Source: Nemania diffusa
Taxonomy: Eukaryota > Ascomycota > Sordariomycetes > Xylariales > Xylariaceae
DNA length: 64,000 nt
Direction of reading: 5' to 3'
Assembly: GCA_038501195.1 (NCBI GenBank)
Contig: JBBPUQ010000007.1
Location: 3,635,501 to 3,699,500, forward strand
The translations under genes were made by a program, and so were the position numbers. Under the pieces are notes generated by a model that had not been told where the DNA came from, ran no database searches, and saw only the letters and a list, made by a program, of their open reading frames with translations. Shown in pieces: positions 46,242 to 57,091 of the stretch (within the stretch, counting starts at the first letter, position 1; every line of letters begins with the position of its first letter).

Positions 46242-47857
46242 AATTTGGTAGAGATAAAATGGCCCAGGGGGGTGTGTATGCTCCGGTAGATATACTAATA
46301 TCGGGTCCATGTAACATTACTCATTACTACGTACCTCGCGTGGATCAGAACGCTTGGACAGATTGTTATGGGTGAGGCTGACGATCAACGGCGCGCTAGC
46401 TCTATCTGACCACGATCCAGCGTGCCGGTTGCGCTAAGTATATTAAGAAATTAGTATAAAAAGAATTGGGTGGCGCCCAATTTATCTATTTGTTTTTGCG
46501 GTGCCAACTCCGTACTTTGTCGTATTCTTTCTGATTCATCTAAGACAGTAACTGATGGAGCTTATTCGATTTGCGGAGGGGATCATGAGTCTACCTGCTT
46601 AGACTGGTAGTGACGTGCACTATCCGGCAGAGCAATGAAATGAAATAAAATTAAAGCGTATGTCTATCTGAAGATATGAGACTAAGGTGTCAGGATTACG
46701 GAGTTAACTTATTGCGGACATAGATTCGGAAGAGGCAACTTCCACTATGCGTACCTCCTCAAGCATACGTATAGACTCGATATTGCAACTGAGAAGTGCC
46801 CAATTAGTCAGTATGCTCTCTAGTCTCAATAGGGCCTGGATGCTTAAACTCGTGGGGTTATGTGGGTATCTAGCGCGCCCATTGTACGCCACGACTTAGC
46901 GCTAGCGCCCTATAAGTACCGCTGACCCAGCAACGCAGAGGGTCCGTGTACAGGATCTACAGGGTTTTGTTCACTGTATGTTTTGCGTATTACCTTGGTG
47001 GGTACCTAACAGGGTAGGTACTTCTCTGTGCACAGGCTGCAAGCAGGTACTCCGTAGCACAGTATCGATGGTACAGAGTACAGCAGATAGATTCAGAGTA
47101 GAAAAAAGTAGCAATGAGAGCAAGATGATGGATTAATCCCATTTTGATATGTAACTCCGGCAGTCTAGCGACGTTCGAGTCTGAGATACTAGGTAATGAT
47201 AAGTAGGATATCATAGGTAGCTCCTAGGTGGTTATTGGTTATTTTATTCATAATCCCCAGGTTTGCCATGCGACCCAATTGGCAAGTACAGACTACGCAC
47301 CTAAAGTACCTGCCCAAATAAACAACACCAAAATCTGCATCATGATCCTTCTCTCTTTCTACTTTCACCTCAGTCTCTAAATTCCACTTCAGCTTCCACT
47401 ATAACCGACAGTATAGCCCCGCGGGCGCTGTTTGTCTGGGCTGCAGGTGGCCACGCAATATATGTTCCCATCGATGAGAGTTTATTGCGCAGATTTTAAG
47501 ACATTTCCATGCTCTAGCAGCTTCTTCAAGACATACTTCCTACTACCTACTGCTGCAAACCGCATCGCATCGTCCCACATCTCACGCATTGCATGTGTGC
47601 CCCATGACCATCGGCACATATATACCTAGATATTTGCATACCCGCGCTCGTCTGCGAACCCTTTCCGTACTCGTCTATACTCCCGACGTATAACACTCCG
47701 CATGTTATCCCGGCCGTAAAACTGCCTTCGATCCGCCTTGTCCTACCGAACGCCGAACACCGATCACCTGCCAGGCGACTCCTGAGCGGACTATCCCCCC
47801 GTCCCGCATGAGCGTAATACAGTTGGAGGGCTATTGATTGCTGGGCGTTATTTTGCC
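46242..47857. other. Intergenic region with CT-rich promoter of the ApsB gene
   Basis: No gene is recognisable in 1.6 kb. The stretch 47346-47400 is pyrimidine-rich (TCTCTCTTTCTAC-type), a common feature near fungal transcription starts. The 3' 200 bp are probably leader of the ApsB transcript. A short inverted repeat lies at 46464-46482. Confidence 0.5.
46464..46482. repeat. Perfect 7-bp inverted repeat
   Basis: AATTGGG-TGGCG-CCCAATT could form a small hairpin about 220 bp past the NACHT stop codon. Its role is unknown. It could affect transcript 3' end formation or be chance. Confidence 0.4.
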
Positions 47858-50800
47858 ATGGAGGAAGACGAGAACCACAGCGGAGGCCAGCAGGGCCGAG
47901 CTGAGGCGAAGAGGGCGTCGGCCCAACATAATGACCACGACAACAGCAGCTTCGTCGAGACCACCAAGCTTGAGCCCGACTACGATCATCACGTAGATTC
48001 CATGACAGAGGAGCAACACGTCCGCGCTCACCTCCAAGACGTCGAGTCGAGCTTCCTGCCGCCGGCCTCTCCGAGCATCCAGATGGCCGATCCGAACGAC
48101 GTCGGCATCGACGACACCTACCTCTTCGATGCGGCGCCCAAGAAACCCCCCACGCCCAAGGCCACTACGACTCCTGGTCCCGCTACTAATACTGCTGCTG
48201 ATGCAGTTGCTGATACTGCTACTAATGCGGTTGCTGGTACTGATGCAGCTGCTATTGCTGCTACTATTGGCGCTTCTGCAGCTCTCGCGCAGCAGCACGG
48301 ACGCTCTGATTCGCAGATTGCCCCAATTTCCACGCCCCAGATCCCGGAGACCAACCAGCAATCGACACGCAAATCTCCAATCATCCCATTGACCACTGAA
48401 ACCGCAACACCCGCTTCCGCCTCATTAAATTCCGCCCCAGTTCCCTCAGACGATTCGCTGTTATCCGAACCCCAGCTCGACGGCACCTTCGCAAGCGATC
48501 TTGATGATGCCAATGCTACCGGGTCCACGTTCACTCTCGAGAATCTGTCCTCCCCCACGGCTGCTGCCGCCTCGCGTGCAGTATCCAGGGCCACCTCCAC
48601 CGCTACCAATGTCACAGCTCATAAACTCCCGAGGGAGCAGCCCGAAGAGAGTGGTACACCGGTCCAGAATACCTCCAACATAGAAGACACCGATGATGAT
48701 CCATCTTTCTCAGCCGCTCCCACCCTCAACCAGAGCACTTCAGACGTAACCGCCAACCGATTGTCCGTCGATACTGACCTTCATCCGGGTAACTCCCTGA
48801 AGGTTGTGAAGCGCCCCAAGTATCTGCGCACTAGAAATGCTAGTCAGCGGTCTTCATCCTCCTCTTTCCTGACCAGCGACGACGTCGACAGCGATGCTAC
48901 CGTCGGCCTAAGTGCCGATTATGCCCCTAACCCAGGAGGCGCCGCCCCTGCCTTCGGCCTGATGCGTAACGCTAGCAACGACCTGTCTCGGTCCCTTAGC
49001 ATGGGAAGCATAGTATCCGGCTTTGACGACAGCCTTGATCCTATGCGGCATGGTCCCCTCGAACCCCTCGAAGAAGTCGAGAGCCCCGTACATGAGCATC
49101 TGGTAGACACTCTAGCTACACCCAGGGCCCAGAGAGGCCCTCTCAAGGCCCCTACCGACACTATCATCGCACGACACGTGCGCAGCGTTGAAGTCCCCGA
49201 GTCTCTTGCTAAGGAATATCAGACTAAGGGGGGGCTGTCGACGCCGCTACAATCCTACCGCAAACTCTCCGACTACACGCCAGCACCTGGCACCGCGGCA
49301 CGAGGCGGGAGGAGCATGACCCTCAAGGAACAATCTAGTACCATTGAGCGGCTATCTAAAGAAAACTTTGACCTTAAACTAAAAGTCATGTTTCTGTCTG
49401 ATCGGTTAGACAAGCTCTCCGAAGAAGGTATTAAGGAGATGATCTCGGAGAATGTCGAGCTGAGGACCTCATTAGCCGTGATTCAGAGGGACAATAAACT
49501 GCTACGGCGTCGTGTCAAGGAGCTCGAGAAGCGACACCACGATGACGAAGGCCGTCCTAGTACCGCGCGCAGCGGGCTTTCATCAGACGGGAGGGCAACA
49601 CCACCGTTTGGATCTAGCACGCAGGCTAACGAGGAGGAGATTATTCTCCTGCGCGAACAAATTGAAGACTATGTTCGTGAGATAGAACGGCTCAGGTCGG
49701 ATAACATGAGCAGCGAATTAGAGAAGAGGAAACTGGTAGATACCGTCAAGACCATGGGAGACAGGGCTACCGACCGTGTAGGAGAAACCCTGGGAAGACA
49801 AGACGAAGCCGAGGTCTGGAAAGACCTCCTAGAACAAGAGACGGCACGCCGAGAACAAGCCGACGAAGAAAACCGCCAGCTGCGAGAGGAACTTTTCTCA
49901 CTCAAGCAAGAGATGAATGGATCGGTTCCCGGGGGCGGAGGCCTACATCACACAACCAACATCTATAACATCACAAGGAAACCAAGGCAAACCTCACCTT
50001 CTCGGTCTCGTCCAGTCTCCGGCCTGTCAGGCGAAGCAGACCAGACGAACTCTCTAAGCCAGTCGTCGACCTTAGTAGAAGAACTTCGCCGGGAGAGCGA
50101 GAAGCTGCGACATGAAAATGCCGAGTTGCGTAGGGAAGTTGGCGCGCAGACTTCGATGCTCACCTCTCGAAATCGCGAGAAAGAAAGATTGTACCAGGAG
50201 ATTGAGGACCTCAAACTCGCTCAACGACGTAGCGGACCAGCTCTTTCGACCCTTGATGGTCTCTTAGATCGATCGGCGTCTCGCATCGGTGCTCGCGACC
50301 GCCCTATATCGCGAGGCAGCGGGCAATCGCGGTTGACAATGGCTGCCGAGGACCCAGACCGAGAAGAGTTGGAAAACAAGATTGCGGAACAGCGCGATAA
50401 AATGAACGAGCTAAAGTTCAAGAACCAAGAACTTCAGCGCGAGCTCGAGACCTGCGTGGCAAACCTGGAAGAAGTGATGGAGGGTAGAAGGCAGGCCGAG
50501 GAGGATAATGCTGCTCTTCAGGAGGACTTTGCTGCGGTCCAGGAGGACCTAGACAATACGATGAACGATCTCATGGCCATTCAAGCCGAACGAGACGAGG
50601 CCTTGCAAGACCAGGTCGCCTGGGAGAACAAATATACAGACCTGGAGAAAAAAGCGGAAGCACTTGTGAATGAATTAGAGGCCGAGACCGACCAGAAGAG
50701 TGATGAGATTCATCGGCTACAGCTAGATCTTCAGGATCGCTCGGATAATTTCGAAGCCCTTCAAGAGGAAATGCGCAACATGAGCGAGTCCCTTATCGGG

Positions 50801-52592
50801 CTCGAGGATGAGCAGGTCAAGACGCAGAAGAGGATTGAGCAGCTCGAGCAAGAATTGGCAGACTCAGGAAAAGAACTCGAGGATCTTGAGCTTCAACTCT
50901 TAGAATCCAATGAAAAGGTCCAGCGACTGAGTGTACAACAAGAATCTGGCCAGAGCGAAATAGCGTTTTTGCGTGAAGAGCAAGAAGGAGACAAGATCCG
51001 CATCGGTGACCTCGAAGCTGCGCTGGCCAACGCTCAACAAACTATCACAGACGAGCGTGTCCGTGCTACTGAGCTTGATCAACGACTCGCCAGCGAAAGC
51101 AAACAGCGCGAGTTGAATGCCGAACGTGAGAAGGAAGAGGTGACACAACTTGTCAACGACCTCAATCGCGAAGCATCTTCGGCCAAAGAGGAGGCTAGGA
51201 TCCTCCGGAAGAGCCTTGGTAACAGGGAAGTAGAGGCGACCCAGTGGAAGGAAAGACTCATGGAACTCGAGAGCAACTTACGAGAGGCTCTGGGAGATTT
51301 GAATGGGACTCGGTCGAGTCTATTGCAGGTGAGATTCCTAACTAGTGCCTGTATGTGAAGATTCAAATCTAATCCGCAGCTAGTCCATTGCCACCCTCCA
51401 GCGCGAACTCGAGACTACTGTTCGTGAACTTGACAGCACTAAGAGCTCTCTACTAGAAAAGGAGCGCATTATCAAGCAACGGGACAGCCTTCTCGAATCT
51501 CACGCGCTTGAGTCCCGGAAGCTTGGAGATTTGCTTGATAAAGAGCGCCAGGCTCGTCGTACTACGGAGAACCAATTCGAGTCGTTTCAACGTAGTCACC
51601 AGCACGTATCACGGACAGTCACCAGTCAAGATTCGCGCATTGTAGAGCTCGAGACCACCCGCGCAACAGACAAAAGGAAATTGGCGCAGTTAGAGGCTAC
51701 GTTTAAGGAACAGCTCGCTGAGCGCAACAACCTGCTGCTAGTGCTGTGGACGCGCCTCGCTACGCTTTGCGGTTCTGACTGGGCACATGACAACAGCCTA
51801 ATTAACGGTCGGGCGCTACCGTCGCTCGAGTCTATATCAACCATGCTTCCTGGCTTCAGCAAAAATCTACTAGGAGCTATTAAGATGATCGAGTGTATGC
51901 TGAACAGCTTCCAATCTCAGATCAAGTCAGTCGAGCGCAGCCTCTGGAAAGAGTACCAGACACTCGAGAACAACCTAGAAGTACGCACAAAGAAATTAGA
52001 CCGCCTCGAGGGTCTCGTGCGATCTGGCCTCGCGTCCGGTAGTCTGGACGCCCAAACAAGGTACTCACAGTTAGAAACCGCGTACCGGACTCTCAAAATC
52101 GAGCACGCAACGCTCCAGCGCGCTCGCGATGCTCGCAATCGAAGCGTAGGCTACACCGAACGAGCTCCGCTCTTAAAAAGACAGAACAGCCACGCCTCAG
52201 GCGAGGAGCTAATCGAGGGAGGAAGCCCCTCCCCGTTAGTCCCTACTGGTCCCACCGGGAGAGAATCCAAGCTGCCCCGCAGCAAGACCACCCATCTCGA
52301 GACGACCACTAGCAAGAGCTCGACGAGTAGCATGACACGGAGCTCCTCCAATACAGGCGTAGCCGATCTCGGCCGCCTGAATTCCTCGCACAGCGGCGAT
52401 AATGCCTCCAACCGGGGAGCTGATAACAACCAGTGGCTGCTCAGGCTGCGCGAGCTCGAATACAAGCTCAAGGAGGAGCGGGAGGCGAGGCAGATGGATC
52501 GCGCGGCGGCGCGCCAGAGGATTCTCGATAGCGAGCGGCAGAACGGCGAACTTGCTGCTGAGTTAGTGCGCGCCAGGAGGAAAGCTGAGTAG
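47858..52592 (+). CDS. apsB: ApsB/Mto1-like microtubule-organising centre protein
   Basis: Two exons (47858-51328 and 51384-52592) join across a 55-bp intron to 1559 residues. The start at 47858 lies in a good context (GCCATGG). The order of parts is typical. A long low-complexity, Ser/Thr/Ala-rich N-terminus is followed by the centrosomin motif 1 region (TIERLSKENFDLKLKVMFL, about residues 495-550), which recruits gamma-tubulin complexes. Then come nearly 900 residues of coiled coil, and a C-terminal piece with WLLRLRELEYKLKEEREAR that matches the MASC region of Mto1/Spc72 relatives. In Aspergillus, ApsB sits at spindle pole bodies and septal microtubule-organising centres and is needed for nuclear positioning. 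The N-terminal part has an Ala/Thr/Asn-rich patch encoded by near-repeats of GCTACTAATACTGCTG (about 48180-48290). The gene looks intact. Confidence 0.9.
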
Positions 52593-54348
52593 AAGAAGCT
52601 CTGGCGACACCTCAAGGACGCGTGGAGGCGGATGGCACCATGAGGTTTTTCAGTATCACGATATGAACCACCACCACCACCACCACCGCACAGTTTGTAC
52701 CGATACCGAAACGAGACGGCGTAAATGTGACGGACACACACACATATGTATTTGTATTAGCCACAAGGGCAGCGAGGCGTCTAACGGCATTCATTCATCC
52801 ATTCTGTTGAACGAACAAAAACATGGCATTGGCGCCTGGCGTTTGAGCAGTGTTTTTTAAACAGTTTTTATGAGAGCTCTGTACGGCCGCGGCGCATATC
52901 TATCTAGGTGGGAATTACTCGGCGGGGTTAGATGTGTATGTATGCGGGCGGGAATGACGCTGGCGTTTTATGACGGGCGTGGATGGATGAGATAATATAA
53001 TTATCGGTTACTCTGTATTATAGCTATGAATATCTGAGGCTTTTAATCTTACTGTAATACGACATGATTGTGGTTTAGTTTATCTTGTGCTTGTTGGTGA
53101 CTGAGTTTATGTGTATGTGGCTTATATAGCCTCAGGTGTGAGAGTTGTCAAACCAACCCGGTAAGATGAGTTTTAATTGTATTGGTTTGCGGATGTTTAA
53201 TTGCCTCGATTGGCATCTAGCGAACGGTTGAGCAAATAGATGTGCAGGTAGATACAAAAGAAGCCCATAATGAAACCAAAATCCTTCCTCGCGTCAAATT
53301 AGGCGCCGGCCTACCCTACACTTATCCTACCTAGCTTGAGACAGCTCAGCTCTAGGACTTGAAAGAGAGAGCTCATAACAAGCAGCCAGACAACTCAACC
53401 ATGTTGATCAGATCAGTAACTGAACATTTAAAGGCCTTATTTATTCAGCCCCTATACACACAACAGCACGCAAAACACGATTAAAACGCGGCCGTCTAGA
53501 CCCAGCCATTTCGCTGCCCTCGACTTGTATGATGTTCTTCCCACAGCCCCAGCCTCACGTTTCATCCCAACCCAAAGGTCCGGGTCTCTAAACGCTATGT
53601 AGATACAGTAGGGTAGTATGCTACTTATCTTATGGTATGCCATGGATTCCCACTAGATCAGATCGACAGAGCATGGCCACGCGCGCCGGCCCCCACGATT
53701 CCTTTCGGTGTCCTGGTCGCGGCCGGGTTTCTGGCCGCCTGGGCTGGGCATGAGGAGGAGGGAGCGGGCCGCCTCTTATATGCTCGAGGCCGGGACGCCT
53801 TGGGGTCGCGAGTCTGCCTCAGCTGCGCGTCGTAACTTCGGTCCAAGCTAGCGCTCCGACGTGGTGCTCCTTGCGCAGGATTTTCTCACAGCAGACTTGG
53901 GATCTAGATTGGGCATCTGACAGGGCGGCGGGAAATGGCTTTTTACATATATATATATACCAGCAGGAATTGGCGCTAGCTGAGCGAGCTTGTGCGTCCG
54001 GACACTGGATACGATTACTCTACCAATTGTCGATTCTCGTCACTAATTGCAAAATTGGCATTTGTTATTTATTATTACGTGCGCTTTGCCAGCGCAGCAG
54101 TGGCACGCGTACTGAAACATGGCCGCAGTTCGCGATCCGGCTGGGAAGGAGAGACGGCAGCACTGGGCGGCGAAATTAGGGATAGGTCATATGCTCTCCC
54201 GCTTACCAAGGTATGTAGCTCGTATACGTCCAGTCCTACGTATAGGAGGGAGGAGATCTTCCCGTGTGCGACACGTCTAATCATGCTATTGTGACCTATT
54301 GTGTATTGTGTGTATTTATGTTTTGCTGACAATACTAGACATAGAGAG
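52593..54348. other. Intergenic region; no gene
   Basis: This 1.75-kb stretch holds the ApsB 3' flank and the promoter of the next gene. A (CAC)n run of about 24 bp lies at 52663-52687 and an AT alternation at 53946-53958. Short overlapping frames around 53630-53850 on both strands show no protein features. Confidence 0.5.
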
Positions 54349-56397
54349 ATGCGAGAGATATTTCGCGGCTTAGGGTCAAGGAAAGATAAGAACGCCCGCG
54401 TGGCTGACAAGAAGGGCGCGTGTCGACATGTCTGCTACACGGCCTCTCAATTTATATCCCATAAGATAATCAGCGAGGACTCGTCTCCGACTACGAGTCG
54501 CTGCGACAGCGCATTCTCGCCCACGGCCTCGGAACTCGACATTTCGGATAGGTCGCAGGAGATGGAACGCCGGTCATTTCCGCGAACCCCCAGCAAGTCC
54601 TTTCCGCGATCAAAAAAGGAAGAGGAGAAAGACCCCGTGGACTCTTCGAGCATCGATTCTCGAATCAAAGATACCCAGACAAGACCAGGACGCCTCCACT
54701 CCGAGCTAGAAGACAAGCAAGAAGTGAATAACCAGGCACGACAAAAACTTCACGAGAAGCAGATCTTCGACGCGCAGCTAGAAGAGCTCAAAACCTCCAT
54801 GCGCACGGCCCAAGCCGGGAACAACACCATGCAAGCTTCTCAGCGCTTCGTCGAGATCTGGGAGGCGCAGCTCCTACCGCGCATCGAGCAGGTGCTCGAC
54901 GCCAGCGTCGAGGGCGAGTACACCGTCAACGTCGCGCGCGGCGCGGACCCCGGGACCCGCACCATCGTCGTAATGACCGCCAGCGCAGTCCCAGCCGCCG
55001 TGGAGCAGCAGATCCAGGATGCGAAGGCAGCGCTCCTCCCCGGTGACATCGACGCGAGCACCACGCTCATGTTCCGGCAGGGCGCGGTACAGTTCCTAAC
55101 CAACCCCTCGCCCACGCCGTCCTCGCCGCCCTCGGTGCCGTCCAGCAGCGCCGAGGACCCCTGCACAAGCCCGCGCAACAAAGCCTGGCACCCCGACCCC
55201 GCGATCGGGGACTCCGTCGGCTGGGGTGAGTCATCAGCGACCCTGGGCCCGACGCTGCAGGTCGACAGCCGGTTCTACCGACTGGTCAGCTGGCATCTCT
55301 TCGACGACAAGGGACCGAACCGCGCGTGCGCCGCGCTCCGGCCCCCGCGGGGCCTGTCCACAGTGCACCCCTCGCCCCGCGACTCCCAGGGCAGCAGCGG
55401 CGGCCGCACGCCCATGGGTGACGTGGTCGCGTACTCAGGGCGTATGTACCACACCTCGCGTCCCGCCTCTTCCATCGGCGCGGCGCACGTCGTCACGGAC
55501 TGGGCGCTGCTCGAGTGTCCCGAGGGGATCCCGAAGCCGAACATCGTGCGGCGGCGGGCGCCGGGGGACCTCAATACCCCCTCCCCCTCCTCCTCCTCTC
55601 CCTCATCATCATCATCCCTACACGCGCACGCGGGCACAATCGAGCGGGAGATTACACGCTCCACCGACCCGGGGTCCTTCCTCCGCCAGTGCTCAGCCTC
55701 GGGCCTAGGCCCACTCGTCTACGCAGTGGGCCGCACAAGCGGGTACGCGACGGGGCTTCTCGGGCTCAGCCACGGCGTCTACCGGCTGCCGGACGGGCGC
55801 AAGACGAAGAACTGGACCGTCGACGACGCCGGGGGTGCGCCGCACGGCGCCGCGTCCGCGCGGGAGTGGATCCGCGGGGGCATGGGCGTGCCGGGGGACT
55901 CGGGCGCGGGGGTCTTCGGGTTTTACGGCGACGAGCTGCTGGGGCAGGTCTGGGGGCGGAATACCTATGCTAAGGACAGCCCGGAGCCGCGCATTGTGTT
56001 CTTTACTGCTATGGATGATATCTACGCTGACATTGCTGAGAGGATGCCGGGGCGCGCGGCTAATGCTGCGGCGCCGGTTGTGCAGCTGCCTACGCGGCAG
56101 TCTATTAAGGAGGCTGTTGGCCTGGGGCGCGAGCACCACGCCGTCCACAATGCGATGCTTAGCGGCATTGATGATCGCTGTCTGCTAGATCCCATCAGTG
56201 AGGTGTTAGATGATGCGGATCTAGAAGATGATGCCGACCAGGGCCAGGGTCAGGTGTCTAGGCATCGATCGTCCGCGACGTCGCGGCGCTTGGGGGCTTT
56301 CGTGGCGCTTGGTAGGAGGGCGAGTGTGTTCGAGCCACTGGCTTGCCCGCCCTTGCAGAAATGGGCTAAGGTTGTCATACACGCGTCTACGATTTGA
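54349..56397 (+). CDS. Chymotrypsin-fold (PA clan) protease-domain protein, paralogue 1
   Basis: I choose the ATG at 54349, because the frame upstream has no ATG. The product is 682 residues with no intron seen. The N-terminal 160 residues are charged and partly coiled coil, without signal peptide. A domain follows with EYTVNVARGADPGTRTIVVMT that is shared with the paralogue at 57092. The C-terminal part has the layout of a trypsin-like protease: GDSVGWGE, ATLGP, RLVSWHLFDD with His316, VVTDWALLE with Asp384, and GVPGDSGAGVFG with Ser518, then LLGQVWGRN. The triad spacing and the GDSG step fit the S1/PA fold. The third-codon positions are very GC-rich from 54850 to 55950. Without a signal peptide it should act inside the cell. 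I know of no characterised relative. A non-catalytic role cannot be excluded. Confidence 0.7.
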   Translation: MREIFRGLGSRKDKNARVADKKGACRHVCYTASQFISHKIISEDSSPTTSRCDSAFSPTASELDISDRSQEMERRSFPRTPSKSFPRSKKEEEKDPVDSSSIDSRIKDTQTRPGRLHSELEDKQEVNNQARQKLHEKQIFDAQLEELKTSMRTAQAGNNTMQASQRFVEIWEAQLLPRIEQVLDASVEGEYTVNVARGADPGTRTIVVMTASAVPAAVEQQIQDAKAALLPGDIDASTTLMFRQGAVQFLTNPSPTPSSPPSVPSSSAEDPCTSPRNKAWHPDPAIGDSVGWGESSATLGPTLQVDSRFYRLVSWHLFDDKGPNRACAALRPPRGLSTVHPSPRDSQGSSGGRTPMGDVVAYSGRMYHTSRPASSIGAAHVVTDWALLECPEGIPKPNIVRRRAPGDLNTPSPSSSSPSSSSSLHAHAGTIEREITRSTDPGSFLRQCSASGLGPLVYAVGRTSGYATGLLGLSHGVYRLPDGRKTKNWTVDDAGGAPHGAASAREWIRGGMGVPGDSGAGVFGFYGDELLGQVWGRNTYAKDSPEPRIVFFTAMDDIYADIAERMPGRAANAAAPVVQLPTRQSIKEAVGLGREHHAVHNAMLSGIDDRCLLDPISEVLDDADLEDDADQGQGQVSRHRSSATSRRLGAFVALGRRASVFEPLACPPLQKWAKVVIHASTI

Positions 56398-57091
56398 GTG
56401 AGCGACATTTATTAAGACGAGTATTTGGAGTCATGGTTTATTCCTCGAGGACATAATGGGTTGCATGGTGTTAATGAACAAGGTCGGTTCATGGTGTTAC
56501 CAGTTTCATTCATTCATTACTTCATACCCCTGGTATTAGGTCAAGTCTGTTCTGTTTTTTTGAGTTCATATGTAAGCATGGCATATGCATATGCATAATT
56601 CAGCTGTTGCTTCAAGATGCACGCAATATGCAGGTACTACTGCGTATGCAATACAATGGTCATACTCCTTTTCAATATGCATGTGCCACTCTTCCCAACA
56701 CCTCTTATCGCAGGTACTGTACGCTGGCTAAGACATGTGAGCACTCTCGGTGTCCAAGACGGGCAGTTCGATAGCGAAGAAGGCATACTTGTAAATGGCA
56801 GTAAGGCGAAAATAGGATGCGAACCACAATCCTTGCTGTGCCGCAATTGGGGGCCAGATGCTGCCTGAGGGTGGAGGCCTCTCCCCGGTTCCCTCTGTTG
56901 CTAGGGCGTAGCTAAGGCGTAAGACGAAAGTTGGATTATGATGGATTCAGTCTCATTCTAGCTTTTCTATTCGAGATAGAAAGAAACGTGCACATCTAAA
57001 CCAAATTATTATCGAAAATTGTCCCTTCCATTGCTGCGCGTTGTCATATCGGCTGACCCGTCATCCGTGGCTGGGAACATAAGCCAGAACC
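56398..57091. other. Intergenic region between the two protease paralogues
   Basis: Nearly 700 bp between genes on the same strand hold the terminator of the first and promoter of the second. ATGCATATGCAT-type palindromes occur around 56580-56640. No gene was recognised. Confidence 0.5.

Noticed and set aside
48118..48615. A 165-residue Ala/Val-rich minus-strand frame
   Set aside because: It is the antisense shadow of the ApsB coding sequence.
53630..53850. Short frames on both strands after ApsB
   Set aside because: They mirror each other over GC-rich DNA and show no protein pattern.
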